Below, in pieces: positions 8,273 through 15,738 of a stretch of DNA of 27,492 nucleotides. Each line of letters begins with the position of its first letter. Position 1 is the first letter of the stretch. Under the pieces are notes generated by a model that was not told the origin of the DNA, did no database searches, and worked only from the letters and a program-made list of their open reading frames with translations. A program made the position numbers and the translations under genes. Source of the DNA: Pelobacter sp. UBA5610 (lineage in GTDB: Bacteria; Desulfobacterota; Desulfuromonadia; Desulfuromonadales; Syntrophotaleaceae); NCBI GenBank assembly GCA_002424645.1, contig DIKU01000064.1:1-27492 (forward strand), read 5' to 3'.

Positions 8273-8321
8273 CAACCTCTCTGGAATGTCATAACAGAAC
8301 CTGGCAATCCATCTAATTTTC

Positions 8322-8360
8322 AAAAAAAAAGCGCCGTACCATGAAGGCTCGGCGCTTTAT
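8322..8360. terminator. Bidirectional terminator between the AEC gene and pyc
   Basis: A 9-bp GC-rich stem (8328-8336 AAAGCGCCG with 8350-8358 CGGCGCTTT, 13-base loop) is flanked by nine A residues (8322-8330), giving a strong U tract on the minus strand for pyc, and by TTTATTT on the plus strand for the permease. It starts 20 bases past the pyc stop codon. Confidence 0.88.
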
Positions 8361-8377
8361 TTCGTGCAGTTTTACGT

Positions 8378-11300
8378 CTACTCGAGAATCAGCAGCAATT
8401 CGCCCTGCTCAACCTGAATCCCTTCTTTGACCAGGATCTCGGCCACGACTCCGTCTTTTTCAGCCTTGACGTTGGTCTCCATTTTCATCGCTTCGGTAGA
8501 CAGCAACACGTCCCCGACTTTAACCACATCCCCGATATTCACCATAATACGGAATACCTTTCCGGGCATGGGCGCTCCGACATGATGAAGGTTATCGGGA
8601 TCGGCCTTGCGATGCTTAATCTGATCGGTCGCTACCGACAAATCGGGCACCATAATCTGACGGGGTTCCCCATTCAGTTCAAAATAGATATCCCGATGCC
8701 CGTCATCCTGCACCCTGCCGATGGCATTAAGCTGGACCAGCAAGGTTTTTCCCGGCTCCATCTCGATACCGGTTTCGTCACCGAGATCCAGACCGTAGAA
8801 AAACACAGGGGTCGAAAGAACGGACGTATCCAGATATTCTTCCCTATGAGCATCGAATTCCTCGAAAACGCCCGGATACATAACCGCGGACATCACATCA
8901 CGCTCCGAGACAGGGTGACCGAGTTTGCTCTCCAACTCCTGACGTTTGGCGACAAAATCAACCGGCTCAAGGAACTCCCCAGGACGGCAGGTAAGCGGCT
9001 CTTCTCCTTTGAGAATGATCTTTTGCAGCTTCTCGGGAAAACCGCCATGCGGCTGACCAATCATCCCCTTGAAGAAATCCACCACCCCCTGAGGGAAGGT
9101 ATATTCATGCCCGCGCTCGTAGACATCCTCTGGCTGCAGATTGTTCTGCACCATAAATATCGCCATGTCGCCGACAATTTTGGACGAAGGGGTAACCTTG
9201 ATAATGTCGCCAAACATGTCGTTAACCTTGCGATACATTTCCTTGCACTCTTCCCAGCGGTCGCCGAGACCAAACCCCTCAACCTGCGGCTTGTAATTGG
9301 AGTACTGACCACCGGGGATCTCATGATGGTAGACCTGCGCGGTGCCGCTGCGCAGTTCCGACTCGAAAGGTGCATAGTAGGTGCGAACGGTTTCCCAATA
9401 ATTGGCCAGTTTCTGCAAGCCGGCCTCATCCAGGAGGGGATCCCGTTCATGTCCGTTCAACGCAGCAAGCAAGGCGTTCATGTTTGGTTGGGCGGTAAGG
9501 CCGGAAACCGACGAGAAAGCCGTATCGACGATATCGACTCCCGCCTGAGCTGCCAGCAACAACGTCGCGCCACCGTTGCTGGAGGTATCATGGGTATGCA
9601 GGTGAATAGGAATCCCGACTTCCTGCTTCAGAGCACGTACCAGCTTGTCGGCCGCCAACGGTTTGAGCAGACCTGCCATATCTTTAATGGCGAGGATGTG
9701 GGCACCCATGGATTCCAGTTCCTTGGCCATGTTCACATAGTACGAAAGCGGATATTTGTCCCGCTTGGGATCCAGGATATCGCCGGTGTAACAAATTGCC
9801 GCCTCACAGACGCCACCCGACTTGCGTACCGCGTCCATGGCCACGTGCATCCCTTTGGTCCAGTTCAAGGAATCGAAGACGCGAAACACATCTATGCCGC
9901 TGGCCGCAGCTTTGGCTACGAACTCACGTACGACGTTATCGGGATAGTTGCAATAACCGACGGCATTGGAGGCCCGCAGCAGCATCTGGAAAAGAATGTT
10001 GGGGATTTTCTCCCGCAACCGATCAAGACGCTCCCAGGGATCCTCGCGCAAAAAGCGCATGGAGACGTCAAAGGATGCCCCTCCCCACATTTCAAGAGAA
10101 AAAAGACCGCTGCCGAGATGGCTGGTTGCCGGAGCAATCTTCACCAGGTCATGGGTTCTGAAACGGGTGGCCATCAACGACTGATGGGCATCGCGCATGG
10201 TGGTGTCGGAAACCAGCAGCTGCTTCTGCTCCATAACCCACTTGGACAAGCCTTCCGGTCCTTTTTCAAGCAGGATATCGCGTGAGCCTTTGGGGCGCGG
10301 CACATCATAGTGGATCTCAGGAATGGCCGGTTCGCGCAAATCCTTGTAGCGAAGCGGTTTTTTAATTCCCGGATAACCGTTAACTACCACATGCCCGATA
10401 TAGGCCAGCAGTTTGTTGGCGCGGTCGCGCTTCACCGGAATCTGGAAAAGTTCCGGATGCATGTCGATGAAAGACGTATCGCAGGACCCGGCAAGAAAGG
10501 TCGGATGATTAATGACATTGTCGAGGAAACCGATGTTGCACTTGACACCGCGAAGGCGGAATTCCTCCAGACTGCGAGCCGTGGTACGAGCTGCTTCGCG
10601 CAGGGTCAATCCCCAGCCACTGATCTTGACCAGCAGCGAATCGTAATGGGGAGATATACGCGCCCCGGGGAAAGCGCTACCGGCATCAAGCCGCACACCA
10701 AAACCACCCGGGCTGCGGTAGGCTGTAATGGTTCCAAAATCCGGCGAAAAATTTCGCGTCGGATCTTCCGTGGTGACACGTGCCTGAATGGCGAAACCGT
10801 TGAGCTGAATATCTTTCTGACTGCGGATACCGATCTCCGGATCGTCCATGCGATAGCCTTCGGCCACACGGATCTGGGCACGCACGAGATTGCGGCCCGT
10901 TACCATTTCGGTCACGGTATGTTCGACCTGAATGCGGGTATTAACTTCAATAAAGTAGAAATTACCCTCGCCGTCCATGAGGAATTCAACCGTACCGGCA
11001 TTGAGATAACCGACATGATTGGCAATGCGCAGGGCATGGTCACACAATTCCTGACGCTTGGCGGCACTGAGATTAGGGGAAGGAGCAATCTCTATGACCT
11101 TTTGATGGCGACGCTGAATGGAACAGTCGCGATCATAGAAATGCACGATATTGCCGTACTTGTCACCAAGGATCTGCACCTCGACATGCTTTGGATTCTC
11201 GATATATTTTTCAAGAAAAACCGCAGCATTGCCGAAGGCGGCTTTGGCTTCCGACGCAGCCGAACGCAATCCTTCCAACAGCTCCTGGCGATTGCGCGCA

Positions 11301-11824
11301 ATGCGCATGCCGCGACCGCCACCGCCGGCAGCAGCCTTGACCATAATGGGATAACCGCATTTGGCGGCAAACAGCAGCGCTTCCTCTTCGCTGGTCACCG
11401 GCTTATCGGTTCCCGGCACGACCGGAACGCCAGCCGCCAAGGCTACCTTACGCGCAGCAATCTTGTCACCCAACTGGCGCTGGATCTCTGCCCCGGGGCC
11501 GATAAGAGCGATACCGGCGCGTTCGCAGGCTTCGGCAAATTCAGGATTTTCCGAGAGAAATCCGTAGCCGGGATGGATCGCATCGACATCCTTTTTTTTG
11601 GCCAGATCGATAATTTCATCGATTCCCAGATAGGCCTCGATAGGTCCCTTGCCCTTACCTATGCGATAGGATTCATCTGCCTTGTAACGATGCAGGGAAA
11701 CGCGGTCCTCTTCGGAATAAATGGCGACCGTCTTGATTCCCAATTCGATACAGGCGCGAAAAATGCGAATGGCGATCTCGCCGCGATTGGCCGCCATGAT
11801 CTTATTAAACTTCTTAACTTCCAT
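8378..11824 (-). CDS. pyc: Pyruvate carboxylase, single-chain
   Basis: Biotin-dependent cytoplasmic enzyme that converts pyruvate, bicarbonate and ATP to oxaloacetate, the main anaplerotic entry to the TCA pathway. At 1148 residues it has the standard length of the alpha4 enzyme with all domains in order: biotin carboxylase (about 1-455, with KIMAANRGEIAIR, the ATP-grasp loop GGGGRGMR and FIEVNTRIQVEHTVTE), carboxyltransferase (from about 540, starting SDTTMRDAHQSL), the PC/OADA allosteric linking region, and the C-terminal biotinyl domain with EAMKMETN, biotin on K1114. The open frame extends 41 codons further upstream, but the ATG at 11824 has GGAGG 7 bases before it and begins at the family's usual N-terminus. 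It is monocistronic: a 182-base gap upstream and a strong terminator downstream. Confidence 0.98.
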   Translation of the reverse strand: MEVKKFNKIMAANRGEIAIRIFRACIELGIKTVAIYSEEDRVSLHRYKADESYRIGKGKGPIEAYLGIDEIIDLAKKKDVDAIHPGYGFLSENPEFAEACERAGIALIGPGAEIQRQLGDKIAARKVALAAGVPVVPGTDKPVTSEEEALLFAAKCGYPIMVKAAAGGGGRGMRIARNRQELLEGLRSAASEAKAAFGNAAVFLEKYIENPKHVEVQILGDKYGNIVHFYDRDCSIQRRHQKVIEIAPSPNLSAAKRQELCDHALRIANHVGYLNAGTVEFLMDGEGNFYFIEVNTRIQVEHTVTEMVTGRNLVRAQIRVAEGYRMDDPEIGIRSQKDIQLNGFAIQARVTTEDPTRNFSPDFGTITAYRSPGGFGVRLDAGSAFPGARISPHYDSLLVKISGWGLTLREAARTTARSLEEFRLRGVKCNIGFLDNVINHPTFLAGSCDTSFIDMHPELFQIPVKRDRANKLLAYIGHVVVNGYPGIKKPLRYKDLREPAIPEIHYDVPRPKGSRDILLEKGPEGLSKWVMEQKQLLVSDTTMRDAHQSLMATRFRTHDLVKIAPATSHLGSGLFSLEMWGGASFDVSMRFLREDPWERLDRLREKIPNILFQMLLRASNAVGYCNYPDNVVREFVAKAAASGIDVFRVFDSLNWTKGMHVAMDAVRKSGGVCEAAICYTGDILDPKRDKYPLSYYVNMAKELESMGAHILAIKDMAGLLKPLAADKLVRALKQEVGIPIHLHTHDTSSNGGATLLLAAQAGVDIVDTAFSSVSGLTAQPNMNALLAALNGHERDPLLDEAGLQKLANYWETVRTYYAPFESELRSGTAQVYHHEIPGGQYSNYKPQVEGFGLGDRWEECKEMYRKVNDMFGDIIKVTPSSKIVGDMAIFMVQNNLQPEDVYERGHEYTFPQGVVDFFKGMIGQPHGGFPEKLQKIILKGEEPLTCRPGEFLEPVDFVAKRQELESKLGHPVSERDVMSAVMYPGVFEEFDAHREEYLDTSVLSTPVFFYGLDLGDETGIEMEPGKTLLVQLNAIGRVQDDGHRDIYFELNGEPRQIMVPDLSVATDQIKHRKADPDNLHHVGAPMPGKVFRIMVNIGDVVKVGDVLLSTEAMKMETNVKAEKDGVVAEILVKEGIQVEQGELLLILE

Positions 11825-12006
11825 AAAAAAACCTCCAGTCACTAGGTATTTGGACCGACCGGGCACTCTACCAAAATCGTAGGCCCAAATCAATATTCTC
11901 TTTGTCAAGCAAACAGGATAATAACCAACACCCGAAAAGCTCTCCAACCGGCAACAACACCAACAACAACCCGGTCTGAAAGATATCGTTTAACGGGTAA
12001 ATGGAG

Positions 12007-12756
12007 TTAATTCTTTTCCTGTAATCCCAAAAAAGGTTTAACCAGATCCAACGGGAACGGGAAAATCACCGTCGAACTGTTTTCCGTTGCTACTTCGGTC
12101 AGGGTTTGCAGATACCGCAACTGTAAAGCGCCCGGTTGCGATGCGATAATTTCAGCGGCATCGGTAAGTTTTTGAGCCGCCTGGTATTCACCTTCGGCAT
12201 GAATAACTTTAGACCGTCGTTCACGCTCGGCTTCGGCCTGCCGGGCCATGGCGCGTTGCATCTCAACCGGGAGGTCCACATGCTTGATCTCCACGTTAGA
12301 GACCTTCACGCCCCAGGGATCGGTCTGGCGATCCAGAATTTCCTGGAGGTGACGGTTGATGCTGTCGCGATGGGCAAGCAATTCATCCAGTTCAGATTGG
12401 CCCAAAACACTGCGTAAGGAGGTCTGCGCCAATTGGCTGGTGGCGTAAAGATAGTTTTCCACCTCAATGATCGATTTTTCCGGATGAACAACGCGAAAAT
12501 AAATGACCGCATTAACCTTGATCGACACATTATCCTTGGTGATTACATCCTGCGGAGGGACATCCATGGCAACAGTACGCAGACTGATTTTCATCAACCT
12601 GTCAACCACAGGAATAATGAATCGCAAACCGGGCCCCTTCACCCCACTGAAACGCCCAAGGCGAAACACCACGCCACGCTCGTATTCATATATCACCTTA
12701 ATGGCACTGGAAATGATTAAAGCCAATAGAACCAGAATGATAACGGGATAAATCAT
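12007..12756 (-). CDS. Slipin (stomatin/prohibitin-like SPFH membrane protein)
   Basis: A 249-residue SPFH-domain protein of the bacterial slipin class. An N-terminal hydrophobic hairpin (about 2-22) anchors it in the inner membrane. The band-7 domain follows, with GVVFRLGRFSGVKGPGL near residues 28-44 and DVPPQDVITKDNVSI at about 65-79. A coiled-coil segment rich in Ala, Glu and Arg (about 165-200) leads to the oligomerisation tail. Its ATG overlaps the TGA of the NfeD gene by four bases, the standard partnership: in archaeal homologues the NfeD protease cleaves the C-terminal hydrophobic region of its stomatin partner. A role in membrane microdomain organisation or quality control is inferred from the family. 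Confidence 0.95.
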   Translation of the reverse strand: MIYPVIILVLLALIISSAIKVIYEYERGVVFRLGRFSGVKGPGLRFIIPVVDRLMKISLRTVAMDVPPQDVITKDNVSIKVNAVIYFRVVHPEKSIIEVENYLYATSQLAQTSLRSVLGQSELDELLAHRDSINRHLQEILDRQTDPWGVKVSNVEIKHVDLPVEMQRAMARQAEAERERRSKVIHAEGEYQAAQKLTDAAEIIASQPGALQLRYLQTLTEVATENSSTVIFPFPLDLVKPFLGLQEKN

Positions 12757-14156
12757 TTGCCAACCTCCTTGTCGGAACCTGACGTTAGGTTTGTGGAACG
12801 ATCACTGACTTCCTCTTTGACCCGGCGCACTTCAAGACGCATGTCATCCGCCAGGCGCACCACCTCGACAACCTCCCCGGCCGCAACCGGTTCAGCAGAA
12901 AAAGCCGTCCAATATTCGCCACGGACAAAAACCTGACCACTGCGATGTACCTCGGTAAGCGCCTCACCGGTCAACCCTGCCATGCCTTCCCGGCCGGATA
13001 CGAACTTTCGACGTTGCGTTCGCACAACAAAGTAGAGCACAAGCAGACAAAAGCCGGTGGTAACCAATACCGTACTGGCAATAACCGCTCTTGAAAGCTG
13101 TAGAAACGGCGCCGAGTCTTCAAACAGCATCAAGGAGCCAAAGGTCATACTGACCATACCGCCGACCGTAAGCATGCCATATGACGTCACTTTGACCTCC
13201 AGAACAAACAGCACCAACGCCAATAAAATCAACAGCATACCTACATAGTTGACAGGCAAGGTCTGAAAGGCAAACAAGGCAAGCAATAAAGCAATGGCCC
13301 CGACGGCCCCCGGCAACACCACGCCGGGTTGGGAAATTTCAAAGAACACACCGAGCATGCCCAGCATGAGCAACATATAGGCAACATTGGGATCACTGAT
13401 CGCGTTGAGAATCTTCTGCCGCCAATCCATCGTGGCAACCAGCACCGAGGCATCTCGACAGATCAGCACTTTCTCCTGATTTGCGCGGAAATACTTACGA
13501 CCGTCAAGCTTTTGCAAAAGATCCGGCACATCTTCTGCTATCAGGTCGATGACCCCATGTTTCAAAGCTTCATCCGCGGAAATCGAAACGCTATCGCGTA
13601 CCATCTTTTCAGCCCAGTCTTGATTGCGCCCCCTGCGGGCCGCCAGACTGCGGGCGTAAGCGGCGGCATCCTCCACCACCTTACCCATCATCACGTCATC
13701 AGAGGCCTTTTGTCCGCCGCCAATGGCTACGGGATGAGCGGCGCCAATATTGGTACCTGGAGCCATTACAGCAAAGTCGGCCGCCAGACTGATAAGCGCC
13801 CCCGCCGAGGCTGCGCGGGCCCCGGAAGGCGCTACATAGACCACCACAGGTATATCCGACCCGAGGATGCCCTTAATGATCTGGCGCATGGAAGTATCCA
13901 ACCCGCCAGGGGTATCTATTTCCACAAGAAAAGCCACCGCATTTTCACGGTTGACGCGAACAAGTTGTTCCGTTACAAATTCAGCAACAACAGGATTAAT
14001 AGATCCTGATATACGCACAGCGCTGACATAAGAACGATCCTGCACCAGACTGGATGCTTCTCGCTCAATGAGCAGAAATGTTCCAAGAAAGATCAGTAGC
14101 AAAACCGCACTAATCCGGAGAGCAGGGACCTTATGAAAACCCAAAGCGTCAAACAT
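12753..14156 (-). CDS. NfeD-family membrane-bound serine protease (ClpP class, long form)
   Basis: Membrane protease of 467 residues. After a signal/anchor helix (about 14-31) comes a ClpP-class protease domain. The nucleophile is S118 in SGARAASAGA; K159, 41 residues later in MMGKVVEDAA, matches the Ser/Lys dyad spacing of the studied archaeal enzyme PH1510. Four or five transmembrane helices (about 258-380) and a C-terminal OB-fold domain (about 388-445, GLTGEALTEV...GQVFVRGEYW) complete the long NfeD form. A GTG start four codons upstream is possible, but it abuts the AGGAAGG element directly; the ATG at 14156 has a usable GGTGG. It is transcribed together with the slipin and divergently from the response regulator. 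Expected function: cleavage of the slipin or of other membrane proteins. Confidence 0.94.
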   Translation of the reverse strand: MFDALGFHKVPALRISAVLLLIFLGTFLLIEREASSLVQDRSYVSAVRISGSINPVVAEFVTEQLVRVNRENAVAFLVEIDTPGGLDTSMRQIIKGILGSDIPVVVYVAPSGARAASAGALISLAADFAVMAPGTNIGAAHPVAIGGGQKASDDVMMGKVVEDAAAYARSLAARRGRNQDWAEKMVRDSVSISADEALKHGVIDLIAEDVPDLLQKLDGRKYFRANQEKVLICRDASVLVATMDWRQKILNAISDPNVAYMLLMLGMLGVFFEISQPGVVLPGAVGAIALLLALFAFQTLPVNYVGMLLILLALVLFVLEVKVTSYGMLTVGGMVSMTFGSLMLFEDSAPFLQLSRAVIASTVLVTTGFCLLVLYFVVRTQRRKFVSGREGMAGLTGEALTEVHRSGQVFVRGEYWTAFSAEPVAAGEVVEVVRLADDMRLEVRRVKEEVSDRSTNLTSGSDKEVGK

Positions 14157-14213
14157 TTGAACAACCACCCTTCCTATGCGCCATTTTTTTAACGCTTGGC
14201 CTTGCGAAGACCT

Positions 14214-14241
14214 TTGAGACGTGGTAGCCTCCTACTATACC
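14214..14241 (+). promoter_or_regulatory. Possible sigma-70 promoter of the response regulator gene
   Basis: TTGAGA (14214-14219) and TATACC (14236-14241) are separated by 16 bases and lie about 40 bases before the ATG at 14284, in the divergent gap with the NfeD gene. The match is moderate, so this is a suggestion only. No -24/-12 sigma-54 element was seen here. Confidence 0.3.
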
Positions 14242-14283
14242 GTCAATCGAATGACAATCCAACCCTTTTCTGTAGGTGGCACC

Positions 14284-15666
14284 ATGAAAAACATATCACA
14301 GATTCTGGTTATTGAAGACGAAGCTGCCAATCGCGAGGCAATCACGCTACTGCTCGAAAGCGCCGGCTATGATGTCACCACGGCTGAAACAGGTGAAAAA
14401 GCGCTCGAGATTCTGGCGAAAACCCCCTTTGAAGTTATCCTTACCGACCTTTTCCTCCCCGGCGTCAGCGGTATTGAAATATTAAAACGCGTCAAGGAAC
14501 AGTGGCCTTTTACCAATGTCATTCTTATTACCGGTAAAGCCTCCGCCGAATCGGCTGTCGAAGCCATGAAAGAAGGTGCCTTTGACTATATTACCAAGCC
14601 TTTGCATTTCGAAAAGCTGCAGGTCATCATTGGAAAGGCCCTGGAAAAAAGTCGACTGGTAGCGGAGAACCTCTATTTGCGACAGCAATTGCGAGGCAAA
14701 TATCGGTTCGACAACATGATCGGCAACAGCCTGGCTATGCAGCATGTGTTTTCCCGCATGGAAAAAATCGTCAACACCGACTCGACAATTCTCATCCTGG
14801 GCGAATCCGGAACAGGTAAGGAACTGGTCGCAAAAGCCATTCACTACAATGGCCACCGCAAAGAAAAGCCGTTCGTAGCGATTAATTGCGGAGCGATTCC
14901 GGCTGAATTACTGGAGAGTGAACTCTTCGGCCACGTAAGAGGGGCGTTCACAGGCGCCGTCGCCGACAAAATGGGTAAATTTCAGCAAGCGAATCAAGGG
15001 ACTATTTTCCTGGATGAAATTGGCACCATGCCCTTGCACCTGCAGATGAAACTATTACGGGTACTGCAGGAACAGGAGGTCGAAAAAGTCGGCGCATCCA
15101 AAAAAATAAAGCTGGACGTTCGTGTTATTTCGGCCACCAACGTCAACCTCGAGGAAGAGGTCGAACAAGGACGATTTCGTAAAGATCTCTACTATAGATT
15201 AAACGTCATTCCCATTCCGTTACCGCCCCTCAGAGAAAGGCGCGAGGATATCGCCCTTTTATCCCGACACTTTCTCCAAAAAGTCTGCAGCGAAATGAAA
15301 AGACCGCTTCTTTCCATCACCCCTGCAGCCATGATCTGTCTGGAAAATTATCACTGGCCCGGGAATGTAAGAGAATTGGAAAATGTCATTGAAAGAACCG
15401 TGACCCTGACGGAAGGGTCGGCAATCGGCAGGAGCGATCTGCCGACCAATATCAGTGGTTCCTGCCACGAGGATGAAGAGCCCCAGATTTCCTGCCCCCG
15501 CCTTACCGAAGCAGGACTGGATATGCCCCAGATTATTTCAGGGATTGAACGCTGCATGATAAAGGCCGCCATGGAACTTAGTGGTGGCGTCAAGGCCCGC
15601 GCCGCAGAGTTGTTGAATATCAAGCGCACAACACTGGTTGAAAAAATCAAACGGCTTAGTATTTAA
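14284..15666 (+). CDS. Sigma-54-dependent response regulator (NtrC family)
   Basis: Three-domain transcriptional activator of 460 residues. The receiver (about 1-120) has the acidic pair E11/D12, the phosphoacceptor D55 in LTDLFLPG, T83 and K105, so it looks functional. The AAA+ domain carries Walker A GESGTGKE, the sigma-54 contact loop GAFTGA, Walker B GTIFLDEIG and the arginine-rich DLYYRLNV region. The C-terminal Fis-type helix-turn-helix (about 425-460) includes ARAAELLNIKRTTL. The frame is open upstream to 14221, but the ATG at 14284 begins a normal receiver and has AGGTGG upstream. No cognate kinase is adjacent; the orphan kinase at the window start is 12 kb away. It is followed by the HEAT-repeat and HD-GYP genes on the same strand, so these may be functionally linked. 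Confidence 0.95.
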   Translation: MKNISQILVIEDEAANREAITLLLESAGYDVTTAETGEKALEILAKTPFEVILTDLFLPGVSGIEILKRVKEQWPFTNVILITGKASAESAVEAMKEGAFDYITKPLHFEKLQVIIGKALEKSRLVAENLYLRQQLRGKYRFDNMIGNSLAMQHVFSRMEKIVNTDSTILILGESGTGKELVAKAIHYNGHRKEKPFVAINCGAIPAELLESELFGHVRGAFTGAVADKMGKFQQANQGTIFLDEIGTMPLHLQMKLLRVLQEQEVEKVGASKKIKLDVRVISATNVNLEEEVEQGRFRKDLYYRLNVIPIPLPPLRERREDIALLSRHFLQKVCSEMKRPLLSITPAAMICLENYHWPGNVRELENVIERTVTLTEGSAIGRSDLPTNISGSCHEDEEPQISCPRLTEAGLDMPQIISGIERCMIKAAMELSGGVKARAAELLNIKRTTLVEKIKRLSI

Positions 15667-15678
15667 GCAGCAAAAACT

Positions 15679-15708
15679 TCAGACAATTGTTTAGCTTTGT
15701 CTGATTTT
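15679..15708 (+). terminator. Weak terminator or attenuator between the response regulator and HEAT gene
   Basis: An 8-bp stem TCAGACAA (15679-15686) with TTGTCTGA (15697-15704), 10-base loop, is followed by TTTT. The stem is AT-rich, so termination would be partial. It leaves only 30 bases before the HEAT gene start, little room for a separate promoter. It also occupies the upstream TTG codon at 15697, which argues against that codon being the start. Confidence 0.45.
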
Positions 15709-15724
15709 GTACCTATTGACAAGT

Positions 15725-15733
15725 GGGGGGGGG
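15725..15733 (+). repeat. Nine-G homopolymer in the translation-initiation region of the HEAT gene
   Basis: An uninterrupted run of nine G residues lies 5 bases before the preferred TTG start at 15739. It can act as the Shine-Dalgarno sequence (pairing with CCUCC including G-U pairs) and is also a candidate slipped-strand or sequencing-error site. Confidence 0.7.
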
Positions 15734-15738
15734 ATCAT

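Noticed and set aside
8582..11845. Two long + strand open frames (567 and 511 codons) opposite pyc
   Set aside because: They are antisense shadows of a very well conserved pyc gene caused by its codon use; the proteins have no recognisable motifs and no ribosome binding sites.
11830..11920. TTGACA on the minus strand upstream of pyc as a promoter
   Set aside because: No acceptable -10 lies 15-19 bases downstream, so the pyc promoter could not be fixed.
11825..11947. Longer N-terminus of pyruvate carboxylase
   Set aside because: The 41 extra codons have no family similarity and cross the ribosome binding site of the ATG at 11824.
11951..11970. CAA-rich low-complexity stretch upstream of pyc
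   Set aside because: Too short and irregular to be a functional tandem repeat; the flanking 5-bp CCGG-type pairing is too weak for a terminator.
14157..14168. GTG start for the NfeD gene at 14168
   Set aside because: The AGGAAGG element directly abuts it, leaving no spacing; the ATG at 14156 is more plausible.
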